Source of the DNA: JADGRA01 sp035622755
GTDB taxonomy: Bacteria > Myxococcota > Myxococcia > Myxococcales > Myxococcaceae
Length of the DNA: 16,075 nucleotides
NCBI GenBank assembly: GCA_035622755.1
Contig: DASPUU010000199.1
Location: 1 to 16,075, forward strand
Direction: 5' to 3'
Positions 1-7,261 of this stretch are shown piece after piece. Each line of letters begins with the position of its first letter. The stretch's first letter is position 1. The position numbers were made by a program, and so were the translations under genes. The notes under the pieces were generated by a model, which was not told the origin of the DNA, ran no database searches, and saw only the letters and a list, made by a program, of their open reading frames with translations.

Positions 1-316
1 CGTGGGCGAGGTCGAAGCCGTGCACGCGGCGCGCGGCATCCCAGACGTGGACCTGCCGGATCCAGGCCTGGTCGGCGTGGTAGAAGACGAAGAGGCGGGT
101 CAGCCGCGGCCGCAACCCGTCGACGATGACCGGGGTGGGCATCGAGGCGTGGAACCAGCCGGTGACGCTGGGTGGTCCGGCCCACTCCTGCGACCACGGC
201 TCGAAGACGCTCGGGTTGCCGCGGAAGTAGGCCCCCCATCCGCGCCGTGCGGAGAAGGCGACCGGCTCCTCGGCCTGGAAGGCGGTGCCGTGGATCCACA
301 TCTCGGCCTTGAGCAT
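1..316 (-). CDS. Small protein of unknown function (possibly DUF6623-like), C-terminus cut by window edge
   Basis: Partial gene: 105 residues are visible from an ATG at 316 and the frame is still open at position 1. The reading is soluble, with no signal peptide or membrane segment. Visible landmarks are WIHG (residues 7-10), a Gly/Trp-rich stretch (25-34), WFHASMPTPV (54-63) and VHVWD (89-93). The WIHG, PTPV-IVDG and VHV-D pattern recalls small uncharacterised beta-rich proteins I associate with DUF6623, but this is from memory and is not proof. A GGGGGAG ribosome-binding site lies just upstream, and the start is only 10 bp after the stop of the 7TM-HD gene, so it is probably the last known member of that operon. 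In many bacteria ybeY follows phoH and the 7TM-HD gene; this is not YbeY, since its His-rich metal motif is absent. Real gene: likely. Function: unknown. Confidence 0.7.
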   Translation of the reverse strand, partial: MLKAEMWIHGTAFQAEEPVAFSARRGWGAYFRGNPSVFEPWSQEWAGPPSVTGWFHASMPTPVIVDGLRPRLTRLFVFYHADQAWIRQVHVWDAARRVHGFDLAH

Positions 317-326
317 GACTCCCCCG

Positions 327-2747
327 CTAGCGTGCCGTGGGCGTGCTCCCGGCGCGCCGGACGTCCGCCGCCGGCGGGGCCAGCCCGAGCGGCGCAGACC
401 TTCCCCCGGCCGCGGCGGGCGGGGCCTCCGGGCGCGCGTGGTAGATGCCCTCCAGGGTGTGGAGGAAGGACCGGGCCAGCATGCTCAGGTCCCGCAGGCT
501 GAGGTCGCACTCCTCGAGCTGACCCTCGGTGAAGACGAGGTGGATGACCCGCTGCACCAGCGCCTGGAGCTCGGCCCGGGTCGGCTCGGGCATGGCCCGG
601 CTGGCGGCCTCCACCGCGTCGGCGATCATCACCAGGGCCGCCTCGCGAAACTGGGGCTTGGGGCCCCCGTAGCGGTAGATCCCCTCCTCCGGAGCGGGCG
701 TGCCCTCGCGCTGCTCCGCCTCGCGCAGGGCCTTGTGGTGGAAGTAGCCCACCAGCCGCGTCCCGTGGTGCTGGCTGATGACGTCCACCACCGCCCGGGG
801 GAGCCGGTAGCGCCGGGCGAGCTCGAGCCCGTCGGTGACGTGGCGCTTGACGATGACCGCGCTCATCGCCGGGGCGAGGCTGTCGTGGGGGTTCTCTCCC
901 TTCTGGTTCTCTCCGAAGTAGAGCGGATTCTTCAGCTTGCCGATGTCGTGGTAGTAGGCGCAGGTCCGGGCCAGGAGCGGGTTGCAGCCGATCTCCTCGG
1001 CCGCCGACTCCACCAGGCTGCCGACCAGGATGCTGTGGTGGTAGGTGCCCGGGCTCCGGACGATGAGCTCCTTGAGCGCCGGGTGGTTGAGATTGGCGAG
1101 CTCGAGCAGCCGCAGGTCCGAGGCGTAGCCGAAGGTCCGCTCCACCAGCGGGGTGAGCACGAGGACGGTCAACGGAACGGTGAGCGCCGAGCCGAGCAGG
1201 GCGAGGCCGGCGGTGACCGCGGTGTCCCAGAGCATCCCCTTGCCGTCGACGAGGGCGAAGGCCATCAGCACCGAGGCCGAGGCCAGCCCCACCGCCATCC
1301 CGGCCCGGACGATGCCCGCCCGGCTCCTGGCCCGGGAGATCCGCTCCGCCGCCACCAGTGAGCCCACCAGCCCGTAGACCGCCCAGGGCAGCGAGTTGCC
1401 GAGCATGGCCGCCACCAGGCAGGAGGCGACCAGCCCGAAGAAGAGGGCCGCCCGGGCGTCGAGCACGAAGCGCACCAGCATCGCTCCGGCCGCCACCGGC
1501 ATGGCCGCATAGAGCGCCTCGAGCGGGATCCGTCCCGACCGGTCGTGCAACGTGTCGGCGAGCAGCATCCAGCCGCGGCAGCCGGCCAGCAGGCAGACGA
1601 GGAGGACGCCGAGGAGGAGCGCGTCCCGCCGCGAGGGCCGCCGGCGCGGGCCGGAGGCCTGCCGCTGGAAGCTCCAGGCGGCCCAGACCAGGAGCGCCAC
1701 CAGCGCCATCGCTCCGAGCTGGACCTGGAGGCGGTCGAGCTGGTCGCCCTGGGCGCGCATTGCCCCGAGGAGCCGCAGGTGGTCCTCGGTGACCAGGTCT
1801 CCGTCGCCGATGACCTTCTGGCCGCGCTTGACCTGGATCACCGCCGGCTTGACCGCCGCGGCGGCGGCCGAGCGCCGGGCCTCGGTCTCGGCGGTGTTCA
1901 CGGTGAGGTTCGGGCGCAGGAGCCGCTTGGCCAGCCGGATCACCGCCCGCCGCAGCGGAGCGGCCGCCTCCGGCGGCAGGCTCCCGGGGAGCGACGCCTG
2001 GCGCTCCATCTCCGCCCGCGCCTCGCGCACGTCGAGCACCGCCGGAGGCGCCTGGGAGCTGATGCGCTCCGTCCCATCTCCCAGCTGGCGCACGGCGATG
2101 GCCGGAGCCGAGCCCAGCTCCTCCCGCGAGGCGAGAACCGGCGCGGCATAGGCGCGCTCGAGCAGCCCGACCACGGCCTCCTCGACGTCCCGGGAGGCGC
2201 GCACCTGCACCAGCGCCTGGAAGTCCTCGTCCTCGAGCGGGAAGAGCCGGCGCTCGAAGGCGTCCCGGGCGGCGAGCAGGCCGAGCGAGTCCTGGCGGAC
2301 GGTCTCGCCGCCGGAGCGGCGCGGGCGCGCCGCCGCCCGTCCCTCCGGCTCGAGGCGACCGAGCGCCGCGCGCAGCTCGGCGAATCCGGCCTGGACGGCG
2401 AGGCGCTGCTCGGCGAGCACTCCCGGATTGAGGTCGTAGACGGGGAGCACGCCGGCCCGGGCCTCCGCCCGCCGGGACTCGGTGCGGCCCAGGTCGGCCA
2501 CGTCGTAGTCGCGGGAGGCCTTGAGGCCGGCCGGGCTCACGCTCCGGTAGGGCTTGCCCAGGTCGGATACCCCCAGATCGGGGACCGCCTGCGCGGCCAG
2601 GCCGCGGGTGAGCGCCAGGGATCCCGCCGCCGAGACGAGGACCAGGAGGAGGAGCAGGAACGAGACGCCGGGAGCCTTCCGCTCGGGGTCGGGCGGCGGC
2701 GCGGGCGGTGGCTCGTCGGGAGCAGAGAGCGGGGGCGTCTCGGCCAT
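327..2747 (-). CDS. pgpH: 7TM-HD domain cyclic-di-AMP phosphodiesterase, PgpH type
   Basis: 806 aa from the ATG at 2747; in-frame GTGs at 2759 and 2780 are possible but less likely. A Pro-rich cytoplasmic N-terminus is followed by a first membrane segment (about residues 28-48), an extracytoplasmic 7TMR-HDED-type region of some 270 residues, a block of seven hydrophobic helices, and a cytoplasmic HD domain. The HD metal-site residues are visible: YHHS (His570-571), YYHDIGK (His600-Asp601), then downstream His and QHHG motifs. Known PgpH proteins hydrolyse c-di-AMP to pApA at the inner membrane; the architecture matches fully, but substrate is inferred from the family. After the HD domain there is a low-complexity Pro/Ala/Gly tail of about 35 residues not typical of the family. 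It lies 69 bp after phoH, the common phoH/7TM-HD pairing, and 10 bp before the next small gene. Confidence 0.92.
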   Translation of the reverse strand: MAETPPLSAPDEPPPAPPPDPERKAPGVSFLLLLLVLVSAAGSLALTRGLAAQAVPDLGVSDLGKPYRSVSPAGLKASRDYDVADLGRTESRRAEARAGVLPVYDLNPGVLAEQRLAVQAGFAELRAALGRLEPEGRAAARPRRSGGETVRQDSLGLLAARDAFERRLFPLEDEDFQALVQVRASRDVEEAVVGLLERAYAAPVLASREELGSAPAIAVRQLGDGTERISSQAPPAVLDVREARAEMERQASLPGSLPPEAAAPLRRAVIRLAKRLLRPNLTVNTAETEARRSAAAAAVKPAVIQVKRGQKVIGDGDLVTEDHLRLLGAMRAQGDQLDRLQVQLGAMALVALLVWAAWSFQRQASGPRRRPSRRDALLLGVLLVCLLAGCRGWMLLADTLHDRSGRIPLEALYAAMPVAAGAMLVRFVLDARAALFFGLVASCLVAAMLGNSLPWAVYGLVGSLVAAERISRARSRAGIVRAGMAVGLASASVLMAFALVDGKGMLWDTAVTAGLALLGSALTVPLTVLVLTPLVERTFGYASDLRLLELANLNHPALKELIVRSPGTYHHSILVGSLVESAAEEIGCNPLLARTCAYYHDIGKLKNPLYFGENQKGENPHDSLAPAMSAVIVKRHVTDGLELARRYRLPRAVVDVISQHHGTRLVGYFHHKALREAEQREGTPAPEEGIYRYGGPKPQFREAALVMIADAVEAASRAMPEPTRAELQALVQRVIHLVFTEGQLEECDLSLRDLSMLARSFLHTLEGIYHARPEAPPAAAGGRSAPLGLAPPAADVRRAGSTPTAR

Positions 2748-2816
2748 GGGCCTGTGCACGGAGTCGCCGAGGCTAGGCACGCGCGGGCGGCGGCCTCAAG
2801 CGCCAGGGCAACCGGC

Positions 2817-3872
2817 TCACGCGCCCTCCGCCTCCGGCGCCCGGGGCGGCGCGGCCTCGCCCTCCGCCGCCCGGCCGGCCCTGGCCTGGGCCTCCGCCTC
2901 GTCCCGCGCATAGGCGCGGATCACCTCCTGCACCAGGGGGTGGCGGATGACGTCCACCTCCGAGAAGGTGATGAAGGCGATGCCCGGGACGTCGGCCAGG
3001 AGCGCCTGGGCATGGGAGAGCCCGGATGGACGTCCGGCGGGCAGGTCGACCTGGGTCACGTCTCCGGTGATCACCGCCTTGCTGTGGAACCCGAGCCGGG
3101 TGAGGAACATCTTCATCTGCTCGACGGTGGTGTTCTGCGCCTCGTCGAGGATGACGAAGGCGTCGTTCAGCGTCCGGCCGCGCATGAAGGCCAGCGGGGC
3201 GACCTCCACCGTTCCCTGCTCCACCAGCTGCAGGGCCCGCGCCGCATCCATCATGTCGTGGAGGGCGTCGTAGAGCGGGCGGAGGTAGGGGTTGACCTTC
3301 TCCGCCAGGTCGCCGGGGAGAAATCCGAGCTTCTCGCCCGCCTCCACCGCCGGCCGGGCGAGGATGATCCGCTTCACCTTCCGCTCCTGGAGCGCGGCCA
3401 CCGCCATGGCCATCGCCAGGTAGGTCTTGCCCGTCCCGGCCGGCCCGATGCCGAAGACGATGTCGTGCTCGCGCATCGCCTCCACGTAGCGCTTCTGGTT
3501 CAGACTCTTGGGCGCCACGTGACGTCCGCCCCGGCTGAGCACCGAGTCGGCATAGAGCTCGGCCAGGTCCTCGACGTCGCCCTCCCGGCCGAGCACCTTG
3601 ATCGCCTGCTCCACGTCCTCGCGGTAGAGCGGCCGCCCGGCGCGCACCGCCCGCTCCAGCTGCTCCAGCAGCCGGGCGGCGAAGGCCACCGTCTCCGGAG
3701 GACCGGAGAGGTGGAGCTCCGTGCCGCGCTGACCCACCCGCACGCCGAGACGGCGCTCGACCACCCGGAGGTTCTCTCCCTGGTGACCGCCCAGCGCCAG
3801 GGCCACGCCGCTGTCGCGCACGTCCACCTTGGCGGTGGCGGGAGCGCGGGGCGCGGCTCGGGGTGCGGGCAA
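2817..3872 (-). CDS. phoH: PhoH-like ATPase
   Basis: 351 aa. The start is taken as TTG at 3872 because AAGGAG sits 5 nt upstream and no ATG or GTG precedes the conserved region; the frame is open further up to 4013, but that part overlaps the previous gene. The N-terminal 90 residues carry the small RNA-binding-like region of PhoH/PhoL proteins (GHQGENL, followed by a Glu/Gly-rich strand pattern). The P-loop ATPase domain has Walker A GPAGTGKT (around residues 142-150, Lys149) and Walker B VILDEAQ (Asp243, Glu244), with the KRIILARPAVEAGEKLG segment between. The last 35 residues are Ala/Glu-rich and low complexity. PhoH-family proteins are cytoplasmic ATPases linked to RNA metabolism and ribosome maturation; the exact role is unsettled. 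It follows the DUF4388 gene by 34 bp and precedes the 7TM-HD gene, so cotranscription is likely. Confidence 0.93.
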   Translation of the reverse strand: MPAPRAAPRAPATAKVDVRDSGVALALGGHQGENLRVVERRLGVRVGQRGTELHLSGPPETVAFAARLLEQLERAVRAGRPLYREDVEQAIKVLGREGDVEDLAELYADSVLSRGGRHVAPKSLNQKRYVEAMREHDIVFGIGPAGTGKTYLAMAMAVAALQERKVKRIILARPAVEAGEKLGFLPGDLAEKVNPYLRPLYDALHDMMDAARALQLVEQGTVEVAPLAFMRGRTLNDAFVILDEAQNTTVEQMKMFLTRLGFHSKAVITGDVTQVDLPAGRPSGLSHAQALLADVPGIAFITFSEVDVIRHPLVQEVIRAYARDEAEAQARAGRAAEGEAAPPRAPEAEGA

Positions 3873-3906
3873 CCAGTCTCCTTCGGGCGGGCGCGGGCCC
3901 CGCAGT

Positions 3907-5052
3907 CTACCTGAGCGGGGGAAGGAGGATGAACTGCTGGGGAGCGACGCGCCGGTAGTAGTACACCTCCCGCCACGGATAGTGCAGGTCGCTCGGGCTG
4001 ACCAGGCGCACATCGACCAGCGCCTGGAGCGAGGGCGGATACTCCCCCTTCTCCAGCCGGTAGACGTCGAGGGCCGCCTCGAGACGGCTCACCTGGGCCC
4101 TGGCCACCGCCTGCTGGACGGCCGAATCCTCGAAGGCGGCCCGGGTGGAGGCGGACAGGCTCCAGGGGTTGAGGTGACTGGACACGGCCACCAGGACCAG
4201 GCCGGCGAGGACCACCGTGCTCACCGCGATGCGCCCCAGCGTCCCGCGCACCCGGTCGAACACGCTCACCTCGTCCTGGAGCGGATCCGGGTCGCCCAGG
4301 CCGGGAAGCGGCTTGAGGATCTCGAGATTGACCAGGTTGCAGAGCGCCTTGCAGGTCTCGAACTCGCCGAGGCAGGAGAGGTCGATGAGCTTGCGCACGT
4401 CGCGCGCCGGAGTGACCAGCGCGTAGACCCGGCGCTCGGACTCCCCGAGGCTGGCGAAGTCCCCGCGCCGGTCGCGCCGGTCCTCGGCCAGGCCGGGGTC
4501 GCTCCGGGAGGGAAGGTCCCGCACCCGCTCGAAGACCAGGTCGTAGCGGGGGAGGCGCTTGCGGATGACCGGCCACTCGTCGACCATCCGGAAGCCTTCC
4601 ATGAGCACCGATTCGGCGCGGACCGGGGTGACGTCGGCCGGATCGTAGTGCACCGTCTCCTGCTCGAAGTTGTAGGTCCCGCTCTTCCAGGAGAAGAGCC
4701 GGTAGAGCGTCTCGTTGAACTGCAGCTGCGCCATCTGCCGGTAGCGGTCCTTGGTGATCACCCCGGTGCTGACCAGGACGTCGCCCAGGCGCTGCAGGGT
4801 GCGCTTCTGGGTCTCCAGTGCCTCCTCCAGCTGGAGCTCGGTGATGATCTCGGCGCGCACGAGCATCGTCCCGAAGAGGTCCTTCTTCCTCCGGGTGGAG
4901 CTCTCGGCCTGGACGATGACCCCGTCCTGGAACCCGATGTGGACCTCCTGGTCCTTGGAGGTGAGGTGAAGGGTTCCCGTCTTCTGCTGCTGGGCGATGA
5001 GCTGCAGGATGTCGGCGATGCCGAAATCGCGGAGCGTGCCGTTGAGAGCCAT
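3907..5052 (-). CDS. DUF4388 (PATAN) protein with single TM helix and GspG-like pseudopilin tail
   Basis: 381 aa, ATG at 5052. Residues 1-130 are a DUF4388/PATAN domain: MALNGTLRDFGIADILQLI, then KTGTLHL, IGFQDGVIVQAES and a C-terminal strand GTYNFE; residues 60-115 in its middle form a helical region resembling the start of type II/IV secretion ATPases (LGDVLVSTGVIT). Residues 200-250 are a second helical segment with two Cys. A membrane helix lies at 272-292. The remaining 90 residues read like the globular end of a GspG/major pseudopilin: helix with LEAALDVYRLEKGEYPPSLQAL (323-344), then LHYPWREVYYYR. There is no prepilin peptidase site at the N-terminus, so it is unlikely to be processed as a pilin. 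DUF4388 proteins are common in Myxococcota and linked to signalling or motility. Its stop is 34 bp before phoH; its start is 15 bp after the TPR gene. The fusion is unusual; function is unknown. Confidence 0.85.
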   Translation of the reverse strand: MALNGTLRDFGIADILQLIAQQQKTGTLHLTSKDQEVHIGFQDGVIVQAESSTRRKKDLFGTMLVRAEIITELQLEEALETQKRTLQRLGDVLVSTGVITKDRYRQMAQLQFNETLYRLFSWKSGTYNFEQETVHYDPADVTPVRAESVLMEGFRMVDEWPVIRKRLPRYDLVFERVRDLPSRSDPGLAEDRRDRRGDFASLGESERRVYALVTPARDVRKLIDLSCLGEFETCKALCNLVNLEILKPLPGLGDPDPLQDEVSVFDRVRGTLGRIAVSTVVLAGLVLVAVSSHLNPWSLSASTRAAFEDSAVQQAVARAQVSRLEAALDVYRLEKGEYPPSLQALVDVRLVSPSDLHYPWREVYYYRRVAPQQFILLPPLR

Positions 5053-5067
5053 CGGGGCGGGGCTGCC

Positions 5068-7164
5068 TCACGCCCTCCGGGAAAGCCCGCGGAGGGAGAA
5101 GAAGTAGACGGCGCCGAAGAGGAGCGCCACCGGAAGGATGCGCACCAGCTCGGGCGCCGGGCCGTAGGGGGCCCGGAGCACGCCGTCCCGGGTGACGAAG
5201 CAGGCGGCGGCGAAGAGGAAGAGGAAGGCGTAGCCCGCCCCGGGAAGGGCCGCCCCGCTGAAGAGATGGCCGAGCCCGCTGCAGAGAAGGCCGAGCGCGT
5301 AGGCGATCCGGCTGGAGCGGGTGCGGTGGCGGCGGACCTCCATCTCCTTGTTCACCTTGAACATCGGCGGCACCACCCCTCGCCGGGCGAAGACGTTGAC
5401 GCATTGGGGGCAGAACTGGCTCCCGATGCTCAGGTCCGGGTCGCAGCGCCGGCACACCGGGCGGCCGCACTTGTCGCAGGCGTGGCTCACTCCCCGGCCG
5501 CCGCGCCAGAGGCCGAGACCGAGGAGGGCCCCGCCCGCGACCAGGGGCAGGAACGCGGCCCAGGCCGGATCGAGCCCGCCGAGGAGCGAGGCGGCCGCCT
5601 GGGAACGGACGCGGGCCGCGCGTCCACCGGCGTCGGCGAGCGCGTCCAGCTCGGAGCGGGGGAGCGCCGGGCTGAGCAGGAGGCGGTTCACCAGCGGACG
5701 ATCGTCGGGCGGATCCGGGCGCTGGGTGAGCCGCTCGTCGAGCCTCTGGGCGGAGGCGAGCGCGGTCTGTGCCCGGTCCAGCTCCGCTCCCACCGTGTCG
5801 TCCCCGAGCATGCGCGCGCGCCGGCGGTGGAGCTTGGCCAGGTTCCAGTAGGGGTCGGGCAGCGTGGGATCGGACTCGGTGGCACGCTGGAAGAGCTGGG
5901 CGCCCCGATCCAGCTTGCCCTCGACGAAGGCGATGTTCCCCTCCTCGGTGAGGAGCCGTGCGTCGGCGGAGCGGAGCGAGGACGCCGCCTGGAAGGCGAC
6001 CGATGCCTCGGCCAGGTGGCCGCGCCGGGCCTCGTAGCGGCCCAGGGCGTACAGCTCTCCGAAGCTCGCCCGTTGGTCGGAGGCCCGCGCCCGCACCCGC
6101 GCCGCCGCCGGGGCCGCCTCCAGCCCTCCGCGCTCGAGCAGGTAGGCATCCTCGGCCGGCGTCCCGGCGAAGGCGGTGGCCGAGACCAGCTTTCCGGCGA
6201 CCAGCGGGACGGCGCCCAGCCCGGCCACGAGGATGAAGGCCACCAGCCGCTCGGTCGGCGAGAGGTAGAGGGTGAGCGCGGCGATGATCAGGAGCAGCTC
6301 CACCGCCAGCCCGAGGTGAAAGACGAGCGGGAGGACGAGCACGAGCAGGGTCAGCGCCGTCGACTGCCAGCGCGACACGGCACGGGGGAGAAGGTGGTGC
6401 GCGTCGTGGAAGAGCACCCGCGCGTGACGCAGGACGAGCACCGCCATCACCGCCACGGCGGTCGCCACCCAGGCGAAGAGCAGGGCCGTCCCCAGGTCGG
6501 CCAGGGCGGCCCGCGAGTAGCGGGGATCCTTCCACAGCGCCCAGGCCGCGGCCCGGAGCGCGCCCGCCACCCGGCCCAGGGCCAGCGGCTCGTCCGCCAC
6601 CTGGGCGCGGGCCAGACCGAGGTAGACGTAGGGCACGCTCGGCGAGAGCGTCACCGCGGCGGCGGCGAGCTCCAGCCCACCGCGCGGATCCTGACGCTGC
6701 CGGCGCTCGGCGGCGGCGCGGAGCATGGCCATGCTCATCGGCTCGAGGTCGGAGATGCCCAAGTCCTCGCGCAGCGCGAAGAGGTCGCTCCGGGCGGCGT
6801 CGGCGATGCGGCTGGCGCCCTCGCGCTCGGCCTGCTGCCACCGACGGAAGGCGGCGACCAGCTCGGGGTCACCGGCGGTGGGGACGATGAGCGGCGGCAG
6901 CGGGCGGGGGGCCGGCGAAGGAGCGGGCGCCGGCGGCTCGGGGCTCCTGGCCGGCGCCTCGGCGGGGCGGGCGGCCGGTCTGGCCGGGGCCGGGGCGACC
7001 TCGGGCGGCGGCGCCTTCCTCGGGGGAGGCCGCCGCGGTGGCGGCTCCTGCTCGAGCTCCTCCACCGGGCGCGGCGGCTCGACCTGCCCCGGAGCCGGCC
7101 CCGGGCCGGCCAGGACCAGGAGCACGGCGAGCGCGCGAGTGCCGCGGAGCACGGGGGAGGCCAT
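5068..7164 (-). CDS. Membrane protein with TPR repeats and a six-cysteine zinc ribbon; function unknown
   Basis: 698 aa, ATG at 7164. Order of parts: signal peptide (about 1-26), long Pro/Ala/Arg linker (27-92), helical domain (95-210), hydrophobic helices at about 224-246, 268-300 and 305-326, TPR-like helical repeats (about 365-475, including FGELYALGRYEARRGHLAEA and a 'DP..PDPYWNLAKLHRRRA' unit), another hydrophobic helix (535-552), a zinc ribbon (CxxC at 563/566, CxxC at 571/574, CxxC at 585/588), then two C-terminal hydrophobic stretches (618-657 and 675-690). The zinc-ribbon plus terminal hydrophobic block with GLGHLFSGAALPGAGYAF resembles small double-zinc-ribbon membrane proteins. It is first in the probable operon and only 15 bp ahead of the DUF4388 gene, so the two products may act together at the envelope. 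I do not recognise a named family for the whole protein. Confidence 0.85.
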   Translation of the reverse strand: MASPVLRGTRALAVLLVLAGPGPAPGQVEPPRPVEELEQEPPPRRPPPRKAPPPEVAPAPARPAARPAEAPARSPEPPAPAPSPAPRPLPPLIVPTAGDPELVAAFRRWQQAEREGASRIADAARSDLFALREDLGISDLEPMSMAMLRAAAERRQRQDPRGGLELAAAAVTLSPSVPYVYLGLARAQVADEPLALGRVAGALRAAAWALWKDPRYSRAALADLGTALLFAWVATAVAVMAVLVLRHARVLFHDAHHLLPRAVSRWQSTALTLLVLVLPLVFHLGLAVELLLIIAALTLYLSPTERLVAFILVAGLGAVPLVAGKLVSATAFAGTPAEDAYLLERGGLEAAPAAARVRARASDQRASFGELYALGRYEARRGHLAEASVAFQAASSLRSADARLLTEEGNIAFVEGKLDRGAQLFQRATESDPTLPDPYWNLAKLHRRRARMLGDDTVGAELDRAQTALASAQRLDERLTQRPDPPDDRPLVNRLLLSPALPRSELDALADAGGRAARVRSQAAASLLGGLDPAWAAFLPLVAGGALLGLGLWRGGRGVSHACDKCGRPVCRRCDPDLSIGSQFCPQCVNVFARRGVVPPMFKVNKEMEVRRHRTRSSRIAYALGLLCSGLGHLFSGAALPGAGYAFLFLFAAACFVTRDGVLRAPYGPAPELVRILPVALLFGAVYFFSLRGLSRRA

Positions 7165-7261
7165 CGAGCGCTCTCATCCTAGGCGAGCGCCGCTCGGCCG
7201 CAATGCTTCGGCCGGCGGAGCGTCTGTCGCGCCGCCGTGCTAGCTCGGGGTGGGACTGCCG
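7165..7261. promoter_or_regulatory. Divergent intergenic region between the TPR operon and mazG
   Basis: These 97 bp must hold the promoters for both directions. On the minus strand TTGCGG (7198-7203), a 16-nt gap and TAGGAT (7176-7181) make a sigma70-like match, with the -10 ending 11 nt before the TPR gene ATG; that would give a very short leader. No convincing pair is seen for mazG, although TGCTAGCT (about 7238-7245) could be an extended -10. The promoter calls are inference. Confidence 0.35.

Noticed and set aside
2..502. Plus-strand open frame at the left edge
   Set aside because: The minus-strand reading of 1-316 has real protein character (Trp, His, Phe, Tyr mix and a ribosome-binding site), while the plus reading is Pro/Gly/Arg-rich.
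1545..3914. A 789-codon plus-strand frame antisense to the 7TM-HD and phoH genes
   Set aside because: Shadow of well-supported genes; no conserved features in the translation.
3500..6841. A 1113-codon minus-strand frame overlapping three genes
   Set aside because: Arg/Pro/Gly-rich out-of-frame reading of the TPR, DUF4388 and PhoH genes; no start context and no recognisable domain.
3829..7182. A 3.3-kb open frame on the plus strand across the TPR and DUF4388 genes
   Set aside because: Its translation is low-complexity Gly/Arg/Ala/Glu with no motif, and it lies antisense to genes with clear domains. Such long antisense frames are normal when third codon positions are nearly all G or C.
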